Virus record (IMG/VR): IMGVR_UViG_3300028592_000017
Span: 1 to 52,083 of that record
Reading direction: 5' to 3' (one strand)
DNA length: 52,083 nt
DNA from: a virus
Numbering within the stretch: position 1 is the first letter of the stretch; each line of letters begins with the position of its first letter. The notes under the pieces were generated by a model. The model was not told the origin of the DNA. It saw nothing but the letters and a program-made list of their open reading frames with translations, and did not search any database. The position numbers and the translations under genes are program-made. Below are positions 14,249 to 23,260 of the stretch, in pieces.

Positions 14249-14620
14249 ATGAAGAACGCCACCATCGAATGCACCGCCCACTCGGCCTTTGGCCGCACCT
14301 GGTGCACCTACCGCTGGATCGGGCCGAAAACAGGCGCGGTGGAGATCAACCGCCACGTTCTCCGCCGGGAAGAGCGCCACATGCCCTGGCCGCTGCGCGA
14401 GATCGACTATGACGTTCTGATGCAGCGTGGCACCTACGTCCGCACGGATGTGGGCTTTGGCATTCCAGCCCTGGCCACGGCCGGCCGCGTCGCCGCCCAC
14501 CGTCTGCTCGGCAGCATCAAGGCGCGCCTGATCATCACCGCGATGGTCTGGGGAATCGGCTATGTGCCTGAGTATGAGGCGCCGGACTGGCGCCACCTGA
14601 AAGGTCAGAGCAAGGAATGA
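14249..14620 (+). CDS. Hypothetical protein (123 aa)
   Basis: Starts 2 bp after the HTH gene stop with CAGGAGA upstream. The product is alpha/beta with several Arg and Trp residues (HSAFGRTWCTYRWIGPKTGA, RHMPWPLREIDYDV). No domain is recognised. Its stop overlaps the small-terminase start by 4 bp, so translation is probably coupled. Confidence 0.6.
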   Translation: MKNATIECTAHSAFGRTWCTYRWIGPKTGAVEINRHVLRREERHMPWPLREIDYDVLMQRGTYVRTDVGFGIPALATAGRVAAHRLLGSIKARLIITAMVWGIGYVPEYEAPDWRHLKGQSKE

Positions 14621-15270
14621 GCGACGCCGAGCAGCAGGCAACTGAATCAGGGCTGACCGCCAAGGAGCAGTTGTTTGTTGGCTTTTATCTCCAGCACGGC
14701 AACGGCGCCAAGGCCGCCCGCCAGGCCGGCACCCCGGCCAAGACGGCGCGCAACGTCGCCTACGAGCTGCTGACAAAACCTCACATCAAGGCCGCGGTGA
14801 AGGCTGGCATTCACGACATCATCCCGGCCGCCGAGATCATCATCAGGATGGCTGAGGTGGCCCGCAGTGATATGTCCGACTTCTGGACCATCGGCGAGGA
14901 GAAGGTAGAGATCACCAAGACTGAAACCATCGAAGAGGTGGAGGAGGTCGTGGGCAAGCGCGGAAAACCCATGGATAAGGTCACCGTGATCAAGCGAACC
15001 ATCGTCACCGAGGAGGCGATGCGCCCGGTCACCATGCTCGACCTGCGCAAGGCCAAAAAGCTGGGCGTGCTGCACCTGATCAAGAAATATTCCGTTGGAC
15101 CCAAGGGCGAGTCGATCGAACTCTACGACGCCGAGGCCGCCCGCAAGCAGCTGGGCATGCTCCACGGTCTGTGGATCGAGAAGAAGGAGCTCTCCGGGCC
15201 GGGCGGCGCCCCGATTGAGATCAACGAGATCGTGGTGAGTAAGACCCATGAAAAACCTATGGAGGACTGA
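14617..15270 (+). CDS. terS: Terminase small subunit
   Basis: The N-terminal region (GLTAKEQLFVGFYLQHGNGA, then KAARQAGTPAKTARNVAYELL) is the helical DNA-recognition domain of Terminase_2. The following central helices mediate ring assembly. It recognises phage DNA and stimulates the large subunit. At 217 residues it has a longer than usual charged middle (KTETIEEVEEVVGKRGKPMD) and a C-terminal tail ending in an unstructured acidic segment. Its last 23 bp overlap terL in another frame. Confidence 0.9.
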   Translation: MSDAEQQATESGLTAKEQLFVGFYLQHGNGAKAARQAGTPAKTARNVAYELLTKPHIKAAVKAGIHDIIPAAEIIIRMAEVARSDMSDFWTIGEEKVEITKTETIEEVEEVVGKRGKPMDKVTVIKRTIVTEEAMRPVTMLDLRKAKKLGVLHLIKKYSVGPKGESIELYDAEAARKQLGMLHGLWIEKKELSGPGGAPIEINEIVVSKTHEKPMED

Positions 15271-16495
15271 CCAGGGTCGCGTTGCCATCGACCTGCACTA
15301 CGGCCAGACGCTGGCCTGGGAGAGCCTGCGGCGGTTTATCGCCGTCATCGCCGGCACCCAGTCGGGCAAGACGAGCTTTGGGCCCTGGTGGCTCCAGCGT
15401 GAAATCAAGATGCGGGGACCCGGGGACTACATGGTGGTCACGCCGACGTTCCCGCTCCTTGAGGTCAAGGCCCTGCCGGAGTTCCGGCGCCTGTTCGAGC
15501 AGACGCTCAAGCTCGGGAAGTACGTCGGGTCACCGGTCAGGCGGTTCGAGTTCAGCCCGGAGGGATTGCGCAGGATGTTCGGCGCCGGGGCCGACCCGAC
15601 CTATGTCTACTTCGGCTATGCGGCCGATCCGGACAGCCTGGAGAGCGCCACCGTCAAGGGGTTGTGGTGCGACGAGGCGGGGCAGAAGAAGTTCAAGCTG
15701 GCCTCGTGGGAGGCGCTCCTCCGGCGGCTCAGCATCCACGAGGGCCGGGCGCTCATTACGACCACGCCGTACGACCTGGGATGGCTCAAGACCCAGATGT
15801 ACGACAAGTGGACCAAAGGGGACACGTCGATCGAGCTGGTGAACTTCGCCAGCATTATGAACCCGGTCTTCCCCCGCGCGGAGTACGAGCGGGCCCGGCG
15901 CGACCTTCCACTGTGGAAGTTCCGAATGTTCTACCAGGGCCGGTTCGAGCGGCCGGCCGGGCTGATCTACGGCAACTTCAACACCGACAAGCACACCTGC
16001 CCGCGCTTCACGATACCGAGCGACTGGCAGCGCTACCTGGGGGTCGACTTCGGCGGCGTCAACACGGCGGGCCTGTTCTACGCCGAGGAGCCGACGACCA
16101 AAAAGCTCTACGGCTACCGCGAGTACAAGGGCGGCAACAAGTCGGCGAAGGAGCACACGGCGGACCTGCTGGAGGGGGAGCCGATGGTCCCGGTGGTGGT
16201 CGGCGGCTCCAAGAGCGAGGGCCAGTGGCGGCGGGAGTTCCGGATTGCGGGCCTGCCGATCCAGGAGCCGGACATCAGCGAGGTCGAGGTCGGCATCAAC
16301 CGCGTCTACGGGGCGCACGCCCGCGACGAGATCATCTACTTCGACGACCTGGCCGGGGTGCTGGCCGAGAAGGGCTCCTACAGCCGGGTGCTGGACGCCG
16401 ACGGTGAGCCGACCGAGGCCATCGAGGACAAGAGCAGCTTTCACTTTCTGGACGCGGAACGGTACATCATCGGCCGCATCCGCAGGGGGCAGTAA
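15248..16495 (+). CDS. terL: Terminase large subunit
   Basis: This motor pumps DNA into proheads and cuts it. Walker A is AGTQSGKT (residues 35-42), Walker B ends in WCDEAG (Asp142, Glu143) and the coupling motif is TTTPYD at about 171. The C-terminal RNase H-like nuclease domain starts at YLGVDFGG (Asp267) and carries later acidic residues (FDDLAGV). The 415-residue length is short but complete for this class. ATG 15248 is inside terS, a common arrangement. Confidence 0.95.
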   Translation: MKNLWRTDQGRVAIDLHYGQTLAWESLRRFIAVIAGTQSGKTSFGPWWLQREIKMRGPGDYMVVTPTFPLLEVKALPEFRRLFEQTLKLGKYVGSPVRRFEFSPEGLRRMFGAGADPTYVYFGYAADPDSLESATVKGLWCDEAGQKKFKLASWEALLRRLSIHEGRALITTTPYDLGWLKTQMYDKWTKGDTSIELVNFASIMNPVFPRAEYERARRDLPLWKFRMFYQGRFERPAGLIYGNFNTDKHTCPRFTIPSDWQRYLGVDFGGVNTAGLFYAEEPTTKKLYGYREYKGGNKSAKEHTADLLEGEPMVPVVVGGSKSEGQWRREFRIAGLPIQEPDISEVEVGINRVYGAHARDEIIYFDDLAGVLAEKGSYSRVLDADGEPTEAIEDKSSFHFLDAERYIIGRIRRGQ

Positions 16496-16779
16496 TGAGC
16501 GCACAGACACCAATCTTTGTCGAGGAGATCCGGCCCTTTGGCCCTGAGCAGTTCGCACAGATCCAGCGCAGCATTGCGGAAATGAACGCGCAGCAGGTCT
16601 ACATCTGCTCGATGTTTGGCCTGCCTGCGCACGCCTTTGAGCCGGAGTACATGCCGGAACCGGAGCCGGCCGCCGAGTCGCCCTATGATCCCCCGCCGGC
16701 ACGGGTCGAAGCCCGCAATGAGAACAGCCCGCGCAAGCCGTGGCAGTCGCGCAAATGGGCGCCGAAAGGACGGAAGTAA
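16495..16779 (+). CDS. Hypothetical protein (94 aa)
   Basis: Starts at TAATG shared with the terL stop. A helical first half (PEQFAQIQRSIAEMNAQQVY) leads to a Pro/Glu-rich linker and a basic tail (SPRKPWQSRKWAPKGRK). It is likely an intrinsically flexible accessory of packaging or head assembly. No family is recognised. Confidence 0.6.
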   Translation: MSAQTPIFVEEIRPFGPEQFAQIQRSIAEMNAQQVYICSMFGLPAHAFEPEYMPEPEPAAESPYDPPPARVEARNENSPRKPWQSRKWAPKGRK

Positions 16780-16781
16780 CC

Positions 16782-17288
16782 ATGGCAAACGAACGCACAC
16801 TCCGCGATCGCGTGACCGATATCGTTGACAGCCTGGTACAGGGGACCGCCATCAACTGGACCAGCCCGACCGTCAATCAGCTGATGGATCTGATCGAGCC
16901 GGCCGCAGCGCCCACCGAGGCTATCAAGAGCATCAGCGCGGCCGATGAGGAGTCCTACCTCATCAACGATTGCCACTCCTTCAATGTGGTCGGCAAGGAC
17001 AACACCTATATCGCCAACCTCGATGTGGTGCGCCGGCATGGAGTCGCCCTGCTGACCAACCTGTCGGTGCACCACGCGCACCGCCGCAAGGGCCTGGCCC
17101 GCCGGTTGTTCGAGCAGGCGTTCGCCTATTACGGCGATGAGACGCTGTACCTCAACGTGTACGGCTTTCACGATCGCCCGATGGATGACGGTCAGCTGAC
17201 GGACTTCTACCGCAGCCTGGGCTTTGTGCCTATGCTCACAGCCCCTGGAATGATGGTCCGCCATGGACGGCGCGGGGCGGCTGAGTAA
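16782..17288 (+). CDS. GNAT-family acetyltransferase
   Basis: The C-terminal two thirds match the GNAT fold. LLTNLSVHHAHRRKGLARRL holds motif A, where the RRKGLA loop binds the acetyl-CoA pyrophosphate, and DFYRSLGFVPM is motif B. The substrate is unknown. A GNAT gene between terminase and portal is an accessory insertion that could modify host or virion proteins. GAAAGGACGG before ATG 16782 decides this start over one 42 bp upstream that overlaps the previous gene. Confidence 0.85.
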   Translation: MANERTLRDRVTDIVDSLVQGTAINWTSPTVNQLMDLIEPAAAPTEAIKSISAADEESYLINDCHSFNVVGKDNTYIANLDVVRRHGVALLTNLSVHHAHRRKGLARRLFEQAFAYYGDETLYLNVYGFHDRPMDDGQLTDFYRSLGFVPMLTAPGMMVRHGRRGAAE

Positions 17289-17491
17289 TGGAGCGCCGCA
17301 CCCGCCAGCTTCTTGCCTTCCTGTGGTCCTGGGTCGTCGATACGGCCACGTGGACCTGGCGCCAGTTGCTGCCGTTCCTGGTGGCGCTGGTGCCGTTTGT
17401 GGCGGGCTGGCTGGTCGGGTCGCTGGTGTTTGCGGCGCTGTGGACGTGGGCGGCGGTGGCCGAAGGGTATACGAGGGGACGGCAGGCATGA
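17288..17491 (+). CDS. Small membrane protein (67 aa)
   Basis: ATG overlaps the GNAT stop. The product has a Trp-rich amphipathic N-terminus and two hydrophobic segments (about 26-42 and 42-60, LLPFLVALVPFVAGWLVGSL). Its C-terminus overlaps the portal start by 4 bp. The role is unknown; envelope interaction or superinfection exclusion is possible. Confidence 0.6.
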   Translation: MERRTRQLLAFLWSWVVDTATWTWRQLLPFLVALVPFVAGWLVGSLVFAALWTWAAVAEGYTRGRQA

Positions 17492-19515
17492 GCGTACTTG
17501 GCGACATCCAGCGGCGGTTTGCCCGGCTCCGGCGCAAGGGCGTCTCGACCCACCCCGAGCTGGCCGGCCGCGAGCACCTGTACTCGTCGGCGCGCACGGG
17601 CGACAGCACCTATGAGATCGACAACTACTTCGACTTCGCGACCACCTACATCAACTATGTGTGGGTCCGCAAGGCCGTGGGGCTGATCGCCGACAACATC
17701 GCGCCGCTGCCCGTCAGGGTCATCAAGGACGATGGCAAGGCCGTGCCGAGCCACCCGCTGACCGAGCTGTTCAGCTATGCCAACGACACCATGGACCCCT
17801 CGCACGTCTGGCGCCAGGACATCATCCACAAGCTGCTCGGCGGCGAGTCGGGGATCGAGATCGTCCCCAACGCTGCCGGCACCCAGGCCACCGAGTTGTG
17901 GCCGCGCCGGCCCGACCGCATCCACGTGCTGCCCGACTATACGCGCCTCAACTACCCGCGCATCGCCGAGTACGTGTTCAACGGCCTGGACGAGGAGCCG
18001 ATCACCATCCCGGATAGATGGATGGTCTTCGACCGCTTCTACAACCCGCTCAACGTCTGGCGCGGCATCTCACCGATCCGGGCGGTCCGCGAGGGGATCA
18101 CCCTCGACATCCTCGGGATGCGCTGGGGGAAGAGTCTACTCAAGGCCGGGGCCAAGCCCGAGTACGCCATCACGTCCGAGGAGTTCCTGACCCCCGACGA
18201 GCGCCTGCGGCTAGAGAAGCAGGTCATGGAGAAGCACGGCAGCGCCCTGCCGTTCCTGCTCGACAACAAGACCAAGATCCAGCCCTTCAGCTGGGCGCCG
18301 AAAGACATGGAGTGGATGGAGCAGCGCCAGTTCAGCCGGGACGAGGTTGGCGGGATCTTCGGCGTCCCCGATGAAATTATGGGGTATGGCCGCGACACCT
18401 ATGAAAATTTCGAGACCGCCCTCCGGGTCTTCTGGCTGCTGACCCTGCTGCCGCTCATTCAGCGCCGCGACGTGCTGCTGACCAAGCACTTCAAGCACAC
18501 CCTGCCGATGCTGCGCCCGGGCGAGCGCATCGCGACCGACACGTCATCGGTGGGCGTGCTCCAGGACGACGACGCGCCGCGCATCGAGAAGGCCGGCAAG
18601 CTGTTCGATATGGGCGTGCCCTTCAACAAGATTGACGAGCGCCTCTCGCTGGGCGTTGGGCCGATCCCCGGCGGTGAGGTCGGCTATCTGCCCGCCACCC
18701 TGCTGCCGGCGGACGCCGTGGCCGCACCACTCCCGCCGCCCCAGGCCAAGGCCGCCAAGGCCGGCCGGCCCACGGCCCAGCGCACGGGCCGTGCCCTCCA
18801 GCGCATCCGCAAGCAGGTGGCAACGAAGATGGAGACGGCCGTCGACGGCTACTTCACGGACCTGGCCAGCACGGTGGTGGCCCGGGCCAGGACGGCGAAA
18901 TTCGCCGCAGTCTGGCAGAAGGCGATCCGGACCAAGGAGCTGCCGACCCTCGACATGCTGATCCTCGACGAGGACCTCGCGGGCCTCACGACCATCGTCG
19001 GCGATTACTACGTGCAGGTCTGCGAGGCCAGCTGGGAGACGTGGAACGCGGCCCTCGGCCTCGATGTCTCGTTTTCCGCCGATAACGCCGCCGTCGTGGC
19101 GGCCCTGGCCGACGCCGGCGACCAGGTGGCGCTCATCGATGAGGCGACCAAAGCGGCGCTCCAGGAGCTGCTCCAGTACGCCGCCGAGCAGGGCTGGACC
19201 GTGGCCGACCTGGTGAAGGGCGACGACGAGCACCCCGGCCTGAAGGCGCTCATCCAGGAGACCTACAAGGGCCGGGCGCGCACCATCGCGCGCACCGAGC
19301 TGGGCACGGCCCAGAACAAGGCCACGCTCGGCCGCTACGGCAGCGAGGGCGTGACGAAGGTCAAAGTGTTCGACAACGGCGACGACGACCCGGACAGCGC
19401 CTGCCAGCAGGCCAACGGCCAGGTCTGGAGCCTGAAGAAGGCCAACGCCAACCTGCTGGAGCACCCGAGCTGCACCCGCGCCTTTGCGGTTGAGTACGAC
19501 GAGGAGGAAGACTAA
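17488..19515 (+). CDS. Portal protein fused to a MuF-like minor head domain
   Basis: Residues about 1-430 are an HK97-type portal: an N-terminal segment, then NYVWVRKAVGLIADNIAPLP, the DRWMVFDRFYNPLNVWRGIS wing, and EVGGIFGVPDEIMGYG. A linker with Pro/Ala/Lys follows, and residues about 490-675 match the phage Mu gpF-like minor head domain (GRARTIARTELGTAQNKATL, then HPSCTRAF at the end). Portal dodecamers form the DNA gate, while MuF proteins normally are separate and attach nearby. The 675-residue length equals the sum of both. ATG 17488 follows AGGGGACGGCAGGC. Confidence 0.9.
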   Translation: MSVLGDIQRRFARLRRKGVSTHPELAGREHLYSSARTGDSTYEIDNYFDFATTYINYVWVRKAVGLIADNIAPLPVRVIKDDGKAVPSHPLTELFSYANDTMDPSHVWRQDIIHKLLGGESGIEIVPNAAGTQATELWPRRPDRIHVLPDYTRLNYPRIAEYVFNGLDEEPITIPDRWMVFDRFYNPLNVWRGISPIRAVREGITLDILGMRWGKSLLKAGAKPEYAITSEEFLTPDERLRLEKQVMEKHGSALPFLLDNKTKIQPFSWAPKDMEWMEQRQFSRDEVGGIFGVPDEIMGYGRDTYENFETALRVFWLLTLLPLIQRRDVLLTKHFKHTLPMLRPGERIATDTSSVGVLQDDDAPRIEKAGKLFDMGVPFNKIDERLSLGVGPIPGGEVGYLPATLLPADAVAAPLPPPQAKAAKAGRPTAQRTGRALQRIRKQVATKMETAVDGYFTDLASTVVARARTAKFAAVWQKAIRTKELPTLDMLILDEDLAGLTTIVGDYYVQVCEASWETWNAALGLDVSFSADNAAVVAALADAGDQVALIDEATKAALQELLQYAAEQGWTVADLVKGDDEHPGLKALIQETYKGRARTIARTELGTAQNKATLGRYGSEGVTKVKVFDNGDDDPDSACQQANGQVWSLKKANANLLEHPSCTRAFAVEYDEEED

Positions 19516-20582
19516 TGCCACCTGCATCCATCATCCGCAAAGAGGCCACCATCGAGGTTCTGGCTAAGACCGCTACCGGCGGCCGCATCCGCATCAACAC
19601 CGCATCGTTCGACCGCGATGGCGACCGGGTCTTCCCGGCCGGCGCCCAGGTTGATGATTACATGCTCAACCCGGTCGTGCAGTGGGGGCACAACTACAAA
19701 GATCCCTGGGCCACCATCGGCCGCACGATCTCGATGGAGATCAGCAACGACGCGATCGACGTGGAGTTCGAGTTCCGGCCGGCCGCAAACGAGCACGACC
19801 CGCAGAACATCATCCTCCTGCTCTGGGAGGGCGGCTGGGTGCGGACCTCCTCGGTCGGCTTCAAGCCGCTGACCTACAAGGCCAATGCCAGTGGCTTCGA
19901 CTTCCTAACCTGGGGGCTGCTGGAGTGGTCGCTGGTGCCGATCCCGAGTAATCAGGACGCGCTGCGCCTGGCCGTCAAGGGCCTGGACGCGCTGATCGAC
20001 ATGCAAGACCTGCCTGGGCAGGCGGCCGAGGATGTCACGCCCGATGGCACCAAGGAGCTGTCGCTCGACCGCTGGGTCGATGCGGTCAGCAACGCGCTCT
20101 ACAGCGCGCTGTGGGAGGGCCATGGCTACGACGGCGTGCGCCGCCACATCGTCGCCATCTATCCGACCTACGCCATCGTCTGTATCGGCCTGACGTTCTA
20201 CCGGGTCGACTATGAGCTGGCCGAGGGCCTGGTGGTCGTTCCGGATCAGGCGGCATGGGTCGAGGTGGAGCAGGAGTGGGCCGAGCTGTCGACCACCCTG
20301 ACCACGCTGGAGCGCAGCTGGACCCAGAAGGCCGGCGCCCGCCACAGCAAGTCGGATGTGGAGCGGATCCAGAGCATGCACGATATGGCCTGCGAGCTGG
20401 GCGCGGCGTGCGCGAAGGAGATGGACAACGAGGATATGCCGGACGACGAGGCTATGGATGAGGAAAAATCAAAGGGGGTGGTTCACGACGGCGAGGGAGA
20501 TCCAACCGACCAGACGGCCCTGACCGGGCTGAAAACCGCAATTGGCGATTTACGCAGCGCACTTATGCGCAAGGAGCAATAG
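19515..20582 (+). CDS. HK97-family prohead maturation protease
   Basis: The N-terminal domain (residues about 10-170) has the herpesvirus-assemblin-like fold seen in prohead proteases, with the catalytic His59 in WGHNY and the nucleophile Ser in VRTSSVGF (Ser112/113). It would cleave scaffold and capsid precursors. The C-terminal half adds a long helical, acidic extension (SDVERIQSMHDMACELGAAC, then an Asp/Glu-rich linker) that may act as internal scaffold. The start overlaps the portal stop (TAATG). Confidence 0.9.
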   Translation: MPPASIIRKEATIEVLAKTATGGRIRINTASFDRDGDRVFPAGAQVDDYMLNPVVQWGHNYKDPWATIGRTISMEISNDAIDVEFEFRPAANEHDPQNIILLLWEGGWVRTSSVGFKPLTYKANASGFDFLTWGLLEWSLVPIPSNQDALRLAVKGLDALIDMQDLPGQAAEDVTPDGTKELSLDRWVDAVSNALYSALWEGHGYDGVRRHIVAIYPTYAIVCIGLTFYRVDYELAEGLVVVPDQAAWVEVEQEWAELSTTLTTLERSWTQKAGARHSKSDVERIQSMHDMACELGAACAKEMDNEDMPDDEAMDEEKSKGVVHDGEGDPTDQTALTGLKTAIGDLRSALMRKEQ

Positions 20583-20584
20583 CA

Positions 20585-21961
20585 ATGCCCACCGAACTGG
20601 AAACCCTGACGGCTGAGATTGCCGAGATGACCAACGCCATCAAAGCGGGCGGCCTGGTCGATATGGACGCCATCAAGGCGGCGTTCGCCGAGAAGTTCGC
20701 CGAGCTGACCGCGCTCCAGGCGAAAGAGGCCCTGGAGAATGCGCCCGTCCGGCGCGTGCCCGGCGCCCTCATTGGGCCGGACGGCACCCCGATCGCCAAG
20801 TCCAACCGCTACTACCGCACGCTGAAGGCGCTCTCCGAGGATGGCGAGGCCCGCATCGGCATGACCCGGGTCAAGGCCGTCGACGTGTACCTGGCCGGCC
20901 TGATCCTGAGCAAAGCGCACGAGCTGATGCCCGACCGGGTCAAGTCGCCCTCGGACGACTTGAAGGCCGCCCTGAAGGCCCTGACCAGCGATGGCGCGGG
21001 CACGGGCGATGAGTATGTCCCGACCAACATGGCCCAGACCGTCTGGGATGACATGTATCTGGCCTCGCGCGTGGCCGCCCTGATGCAGCAGATCCCGATG
21101 CCCACCAACCCGTTCGAAATCCCCCAGGGGCTGGGGTCGGTCACCTGGCGCAAGGGCCGCGAGAACACCTCGACCACCCCGAGCGACGCCGCGACCGCCA
21201 AGAGCGTGCTCACGGCGACCGAGCTGGTCACCGAGCAGAACTGGAGCTACACGATGGAGGAGGACTCCGTCGTGGCGCTGATGCCCGCCCACCGCGCGCG
21301 CCTGGCCCAGTCCGGCGCCGAGATGATCGATGACTTCGCGCTGAACGCCGACGCGACTAACGCCGCGACCGGCAATATTAACCTCGACGACGCCGCGCCG
21401 GCCGCCGACACCTACTACCTGTCCGACGGCCAGGATGGCATCCGCCACCAGTGGCTGGTCGACAACACCGCCCAGACCGTCAACGCGGGCGGCGACGCCC
21501 TGATCGATGGCGACATCACTGGCACCATGGCCCTGATGGGTAAGTACGCCGTCGACCCGGCCAAGTGCGCCATCATCACCGATGTCGCCACCTACCTGAA
21601 CGGGTTTCTCAAGCTGGACACCGTCACGACGTTCGAGAAGTTCGGCGCCGGCGCGGTGGTCCTGACCGGCCAGCTGGCCAGCTATCGCGGCCTGCCGATC
21701 ATCGTCTCGGAGTCGCACCGCAAGGCCGAGGCCGATGGCAAGCGTGCGGCCGCCGAGGCCAGCAACACGCTCGGCAGCTTCAGCATCGTGAACCGCTCTA
21801 TGTGGTACACGGGCTTCCTGCGCGACATCCTGGTCGAGGTTGACCGGGACATCCAGAAGCGCCAGTACATCATGGTGACGAGCTTCCGCGAGGCCATCGC
21901 GGCCCACGGCACGCGCTCGACCAACACCCACACCGCCGGCTGCCGCAACATCCTGGTCTAG
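20585..21961 (+). CDS. Major capsid protein (HK97 fold)
   Basis: The gene lies directly after the protease. A 100-140 residue N-terminal delta-domain is helical (EIAEMTNAIKAGG..., AFAEKFAELTALQAKEALE). After it come the HK97 spine and P-domain signatures (VWDDMYLASRVAALMQQIPM, then NPFEIPQGLGSVTWRKG), and the A-domain (MALMGKYAVDPAKCAIIT, YRGLPIIVSESHRK, YIMVTSFREAIA). The protein builds the icosahedral shell. Its length of 458 residues fits a precursor cleaved near residue 130. A GC hairpin follows the stop. Confidence 0.92.
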   Translation: MPTELETLTAEIAEMTNAIKAGGLVDMDAIKAAFAEKFAELTALQAKEALENAPVRRVPGALIGPDGTPIAKSNRYYRTLKALSEDGEARIGMTRVKAVDVYLAGLILSKAHELMPDRVKSPSDDLKAALKALTSDGAGTGDEYVPTNMAQTVWDDMYLASRVAALMQQIPMPTNPFEIPQGLGSVTWRKGRENTSTTPSDAATAKSVLTATELVTEQNWSYTMEEDSVVALMPAHRARLAQSGAEMIDDFALNADATNAATGNINLDDAAPAADTYYLSDGQDGIRHQWLVDNTAQTVNAGGDALIDGDITGTMALMGKYAVDPAKCAIITDVATYLNGFLKLDTVTTFEKFGAGAVVLTGQLASYRGLPIIVSESHRKAEADGKRAAAEASNTLGSFSIVNRSMWYTGFLRDILVEVDRDIQKRQYIMVTSFREAIAAHGTRSTNTHTAGCRNILV

Positions 21962-21983
21962 GCCAGGCCCTAACGTGTAATCT

Positions 21984-22009
21984 CCCGCGCTGCTTTCGGG
22001 TGGCGCGGG
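21984..22009 (+). other. GC-rich hairpin after the capsid gene
   Basis: CCCGCGC (21984-21990) pairs with GCGCGGG (22003-22009). No T-run follows, so it is not a clear terminator. It may protect the capsid mRNA 3' end or tune downstream expression. Confidence 0.5.
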
Positions 22010-22031
22010 CTAGCCCCAAAGGAGGCCATCA

Positions 22032-22445
22032 GTGGCCAATGAACTTGATCGCGATGATGGCATCGATGTCACCCTGACCTTCGCCATCGCCAACCCGGGC
22101 GCCGCCGCCACCACCGACCTGACCCTGGCCCAGGGCAACGCCGGCTTTGTCGTCCCGGCGGGCTACCAGTTCCACCCGATCTGCATCTCGGGCGCGTCCA
22201 ACGCCGATCTGACCGCCGGCACGGCGACCTTCAAGGTGACCCGCGACGGCACCGAGCTGACCAACGGCCCAACCGCCGCGCTGTCCGACACCGTGCAGAA
22301 GAAGGCTGGCGTGCAGCGCGTCGATGCGGACCCGATCGCCGCCGGCGTGGTCGTCGGCGTGAGTGTCACCACCGACGCCGGCTATCTGCCGGTCACCGCC
22401 GACCTGGATGCCATCCTCGTCGGCAAGCTGCTGCCGGCCTACTAG
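22032..22445 (+). CDS. Likely capsid decoration or head protein, GTG start (137 aa)
   Basis: The start is GTG 22032 (residues MANELDRDDG) after AAAGGAGG at 22017-22024, a strong site that supports it. The product is beta-rich, with many Thr/Val/Ala and no Cys except one (TLAQGNAGFVVPAGYQFHPI, VSVTTDAGYLPVTAD). Its position after the capsid gene and its jelly-roll-like composition suggest a trimeric decoration protein. This is an inference from place, not from a recognised motif. Confidence 0.65.
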   Translation: MANELDRDDGIDVTLTFAIANPGAAATTDLTLAQGNAGFVVPAGYQFHPICISGASNADLTAGTATFKVTRDGTELTNGPTAALSDTVQKKAGVQRVDADPIAAGVVVGVSVTTDAGYLPVTADLDAILVGKLLPAY

Positions 22446-22488
22446 GCCCAGGCGGCCATCATTGTTCCGTTAGGCAAGGAGGTCCATC

Positions 22489-22719
22489 GTGCATCTGCGC
22501 TGTATTAGCCGATACTCAACCCCCAAGCGCACGGTTGAAGTCGGCCAGGTGGTCGAGCTCGACGACGCGGACGCCGCGTTTCTCCAGCGCGACTCGCCCG
22601 GGTCGTTCGAGGTCGTTGAGGTCGACATCAGGATCGAGGTCAGGGGTCCAGTCGAGGAGAAGGCACCGGCCAGGCCGCCGCGCAACAAGGCCGTCGAGCA
22701 GGCGCCGGAGGTTAAGTAG
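22489..22719 (+). CDS. Hypothetical structural-module protein, GTG start (76 aa)
   Basis: GTG 22489 has AAGGAGG upstream. The product is a small beta protein (SRYSTPKRTVEVGQVVELDD) with a Pro/Ala/Lys-rich tail, the usual appearance of small proteins beside connector genes. No function is known. Confidence 0.6.
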   Translation: MHLRCISRYSTPKRTVEVGQVVELDDADAAFLQRDSPGSFEVVEVDIRIEVRGPVEEKAPARPPRNKAVEQAPEVK

Positions 22720-23238
22720 ATGTCGCTGCTCTCGCTTACCGAATGCCGCGCCACGGTCAACACGGGCGTCAGCGACACCAACCTCCAGGCGATCATCGAT
22801 CGCGAGGAGGCCGACCTGGTCGACCGTCTGGGCGATGCCGGCGACGGAACCACCGCGCGGACCGAGACCGTGGCGATCGCGAGTGGGAGCAGCAACGTCT
22901 ACCTGAGCCGGCGGATCGCAAGCGTCACGAGCGTGGAGGAGGCGGCGCCAGGCGGGAGCTACAGCACCGTCGCCGCCACCGCCTACGAGGTCTGGAGCGC
23001 ACAGGGCATCGTCGAGCGCGTCAACGGCGCGTGGGCCGGCCGGGTGCGCGTCACCTACGTGCCGACCGACGAGCGGCCGCGCTGGAAGCGGGCCCTGATC
23101 GAGCTGGTCCGCATCGCCCTGGAGCGCACGGCCATGCAGGAGGAGAGCGTGGCGAAGGAGTTCAGCTACGTCGCCCCGCCCGACTGGGAGGCCGCCCGCT
23201 CGAACATCTATCGGACATTGGTTTTACCGCGAGTCTGA
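22720..23238 (+). CDS. Head-tail connector (adaptor, gp6-like)
   Basis: The 172-residue protein starts MSLLSLTECRATVNTGVSDT, followed by a helical bundle and beta elements that match the gp6/gp15-like adaptor pattern. The C-terminal helices (RALIELVRIALERTAMQEES) would dock on the portal. It lies in the standard connector position after the capsid genes. Confidence 0.75.
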   Translation: MSLLSLTECRATVNTGVSDTNLQAIIDREEADLVDRLGDAGDGTTARTETVAIASGSSNVYLSRRIASVTSVEEAAPGGSYSTVAATAYEVWSAQGIVERVNGAWAGRVRVTYVPTDERPRWKRALIELVRIALERTAMQEESVAKEFSYVAPPDWEAARSNIYRTLVLPRV

Positions 23239-23260
23239 GGACTCGGGAGGAATATCTACC

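Noticed and set aside
17263-17487. Extended N-terminus for the portal protein
   Set aside because: The extension overlaps the GNAT and small membrane genes and gives Gly/Val-rich sequence unlike portals. ATG 17488 is coupled to the upstream stop.
20483-21931. Minus-strand open frame opposite the major capsid gene
   Set aside because: Antisense to a convincing HK97-fold capsid. It is repetitive Gly/Val/Arg/Asp sequence caused by codon bias.
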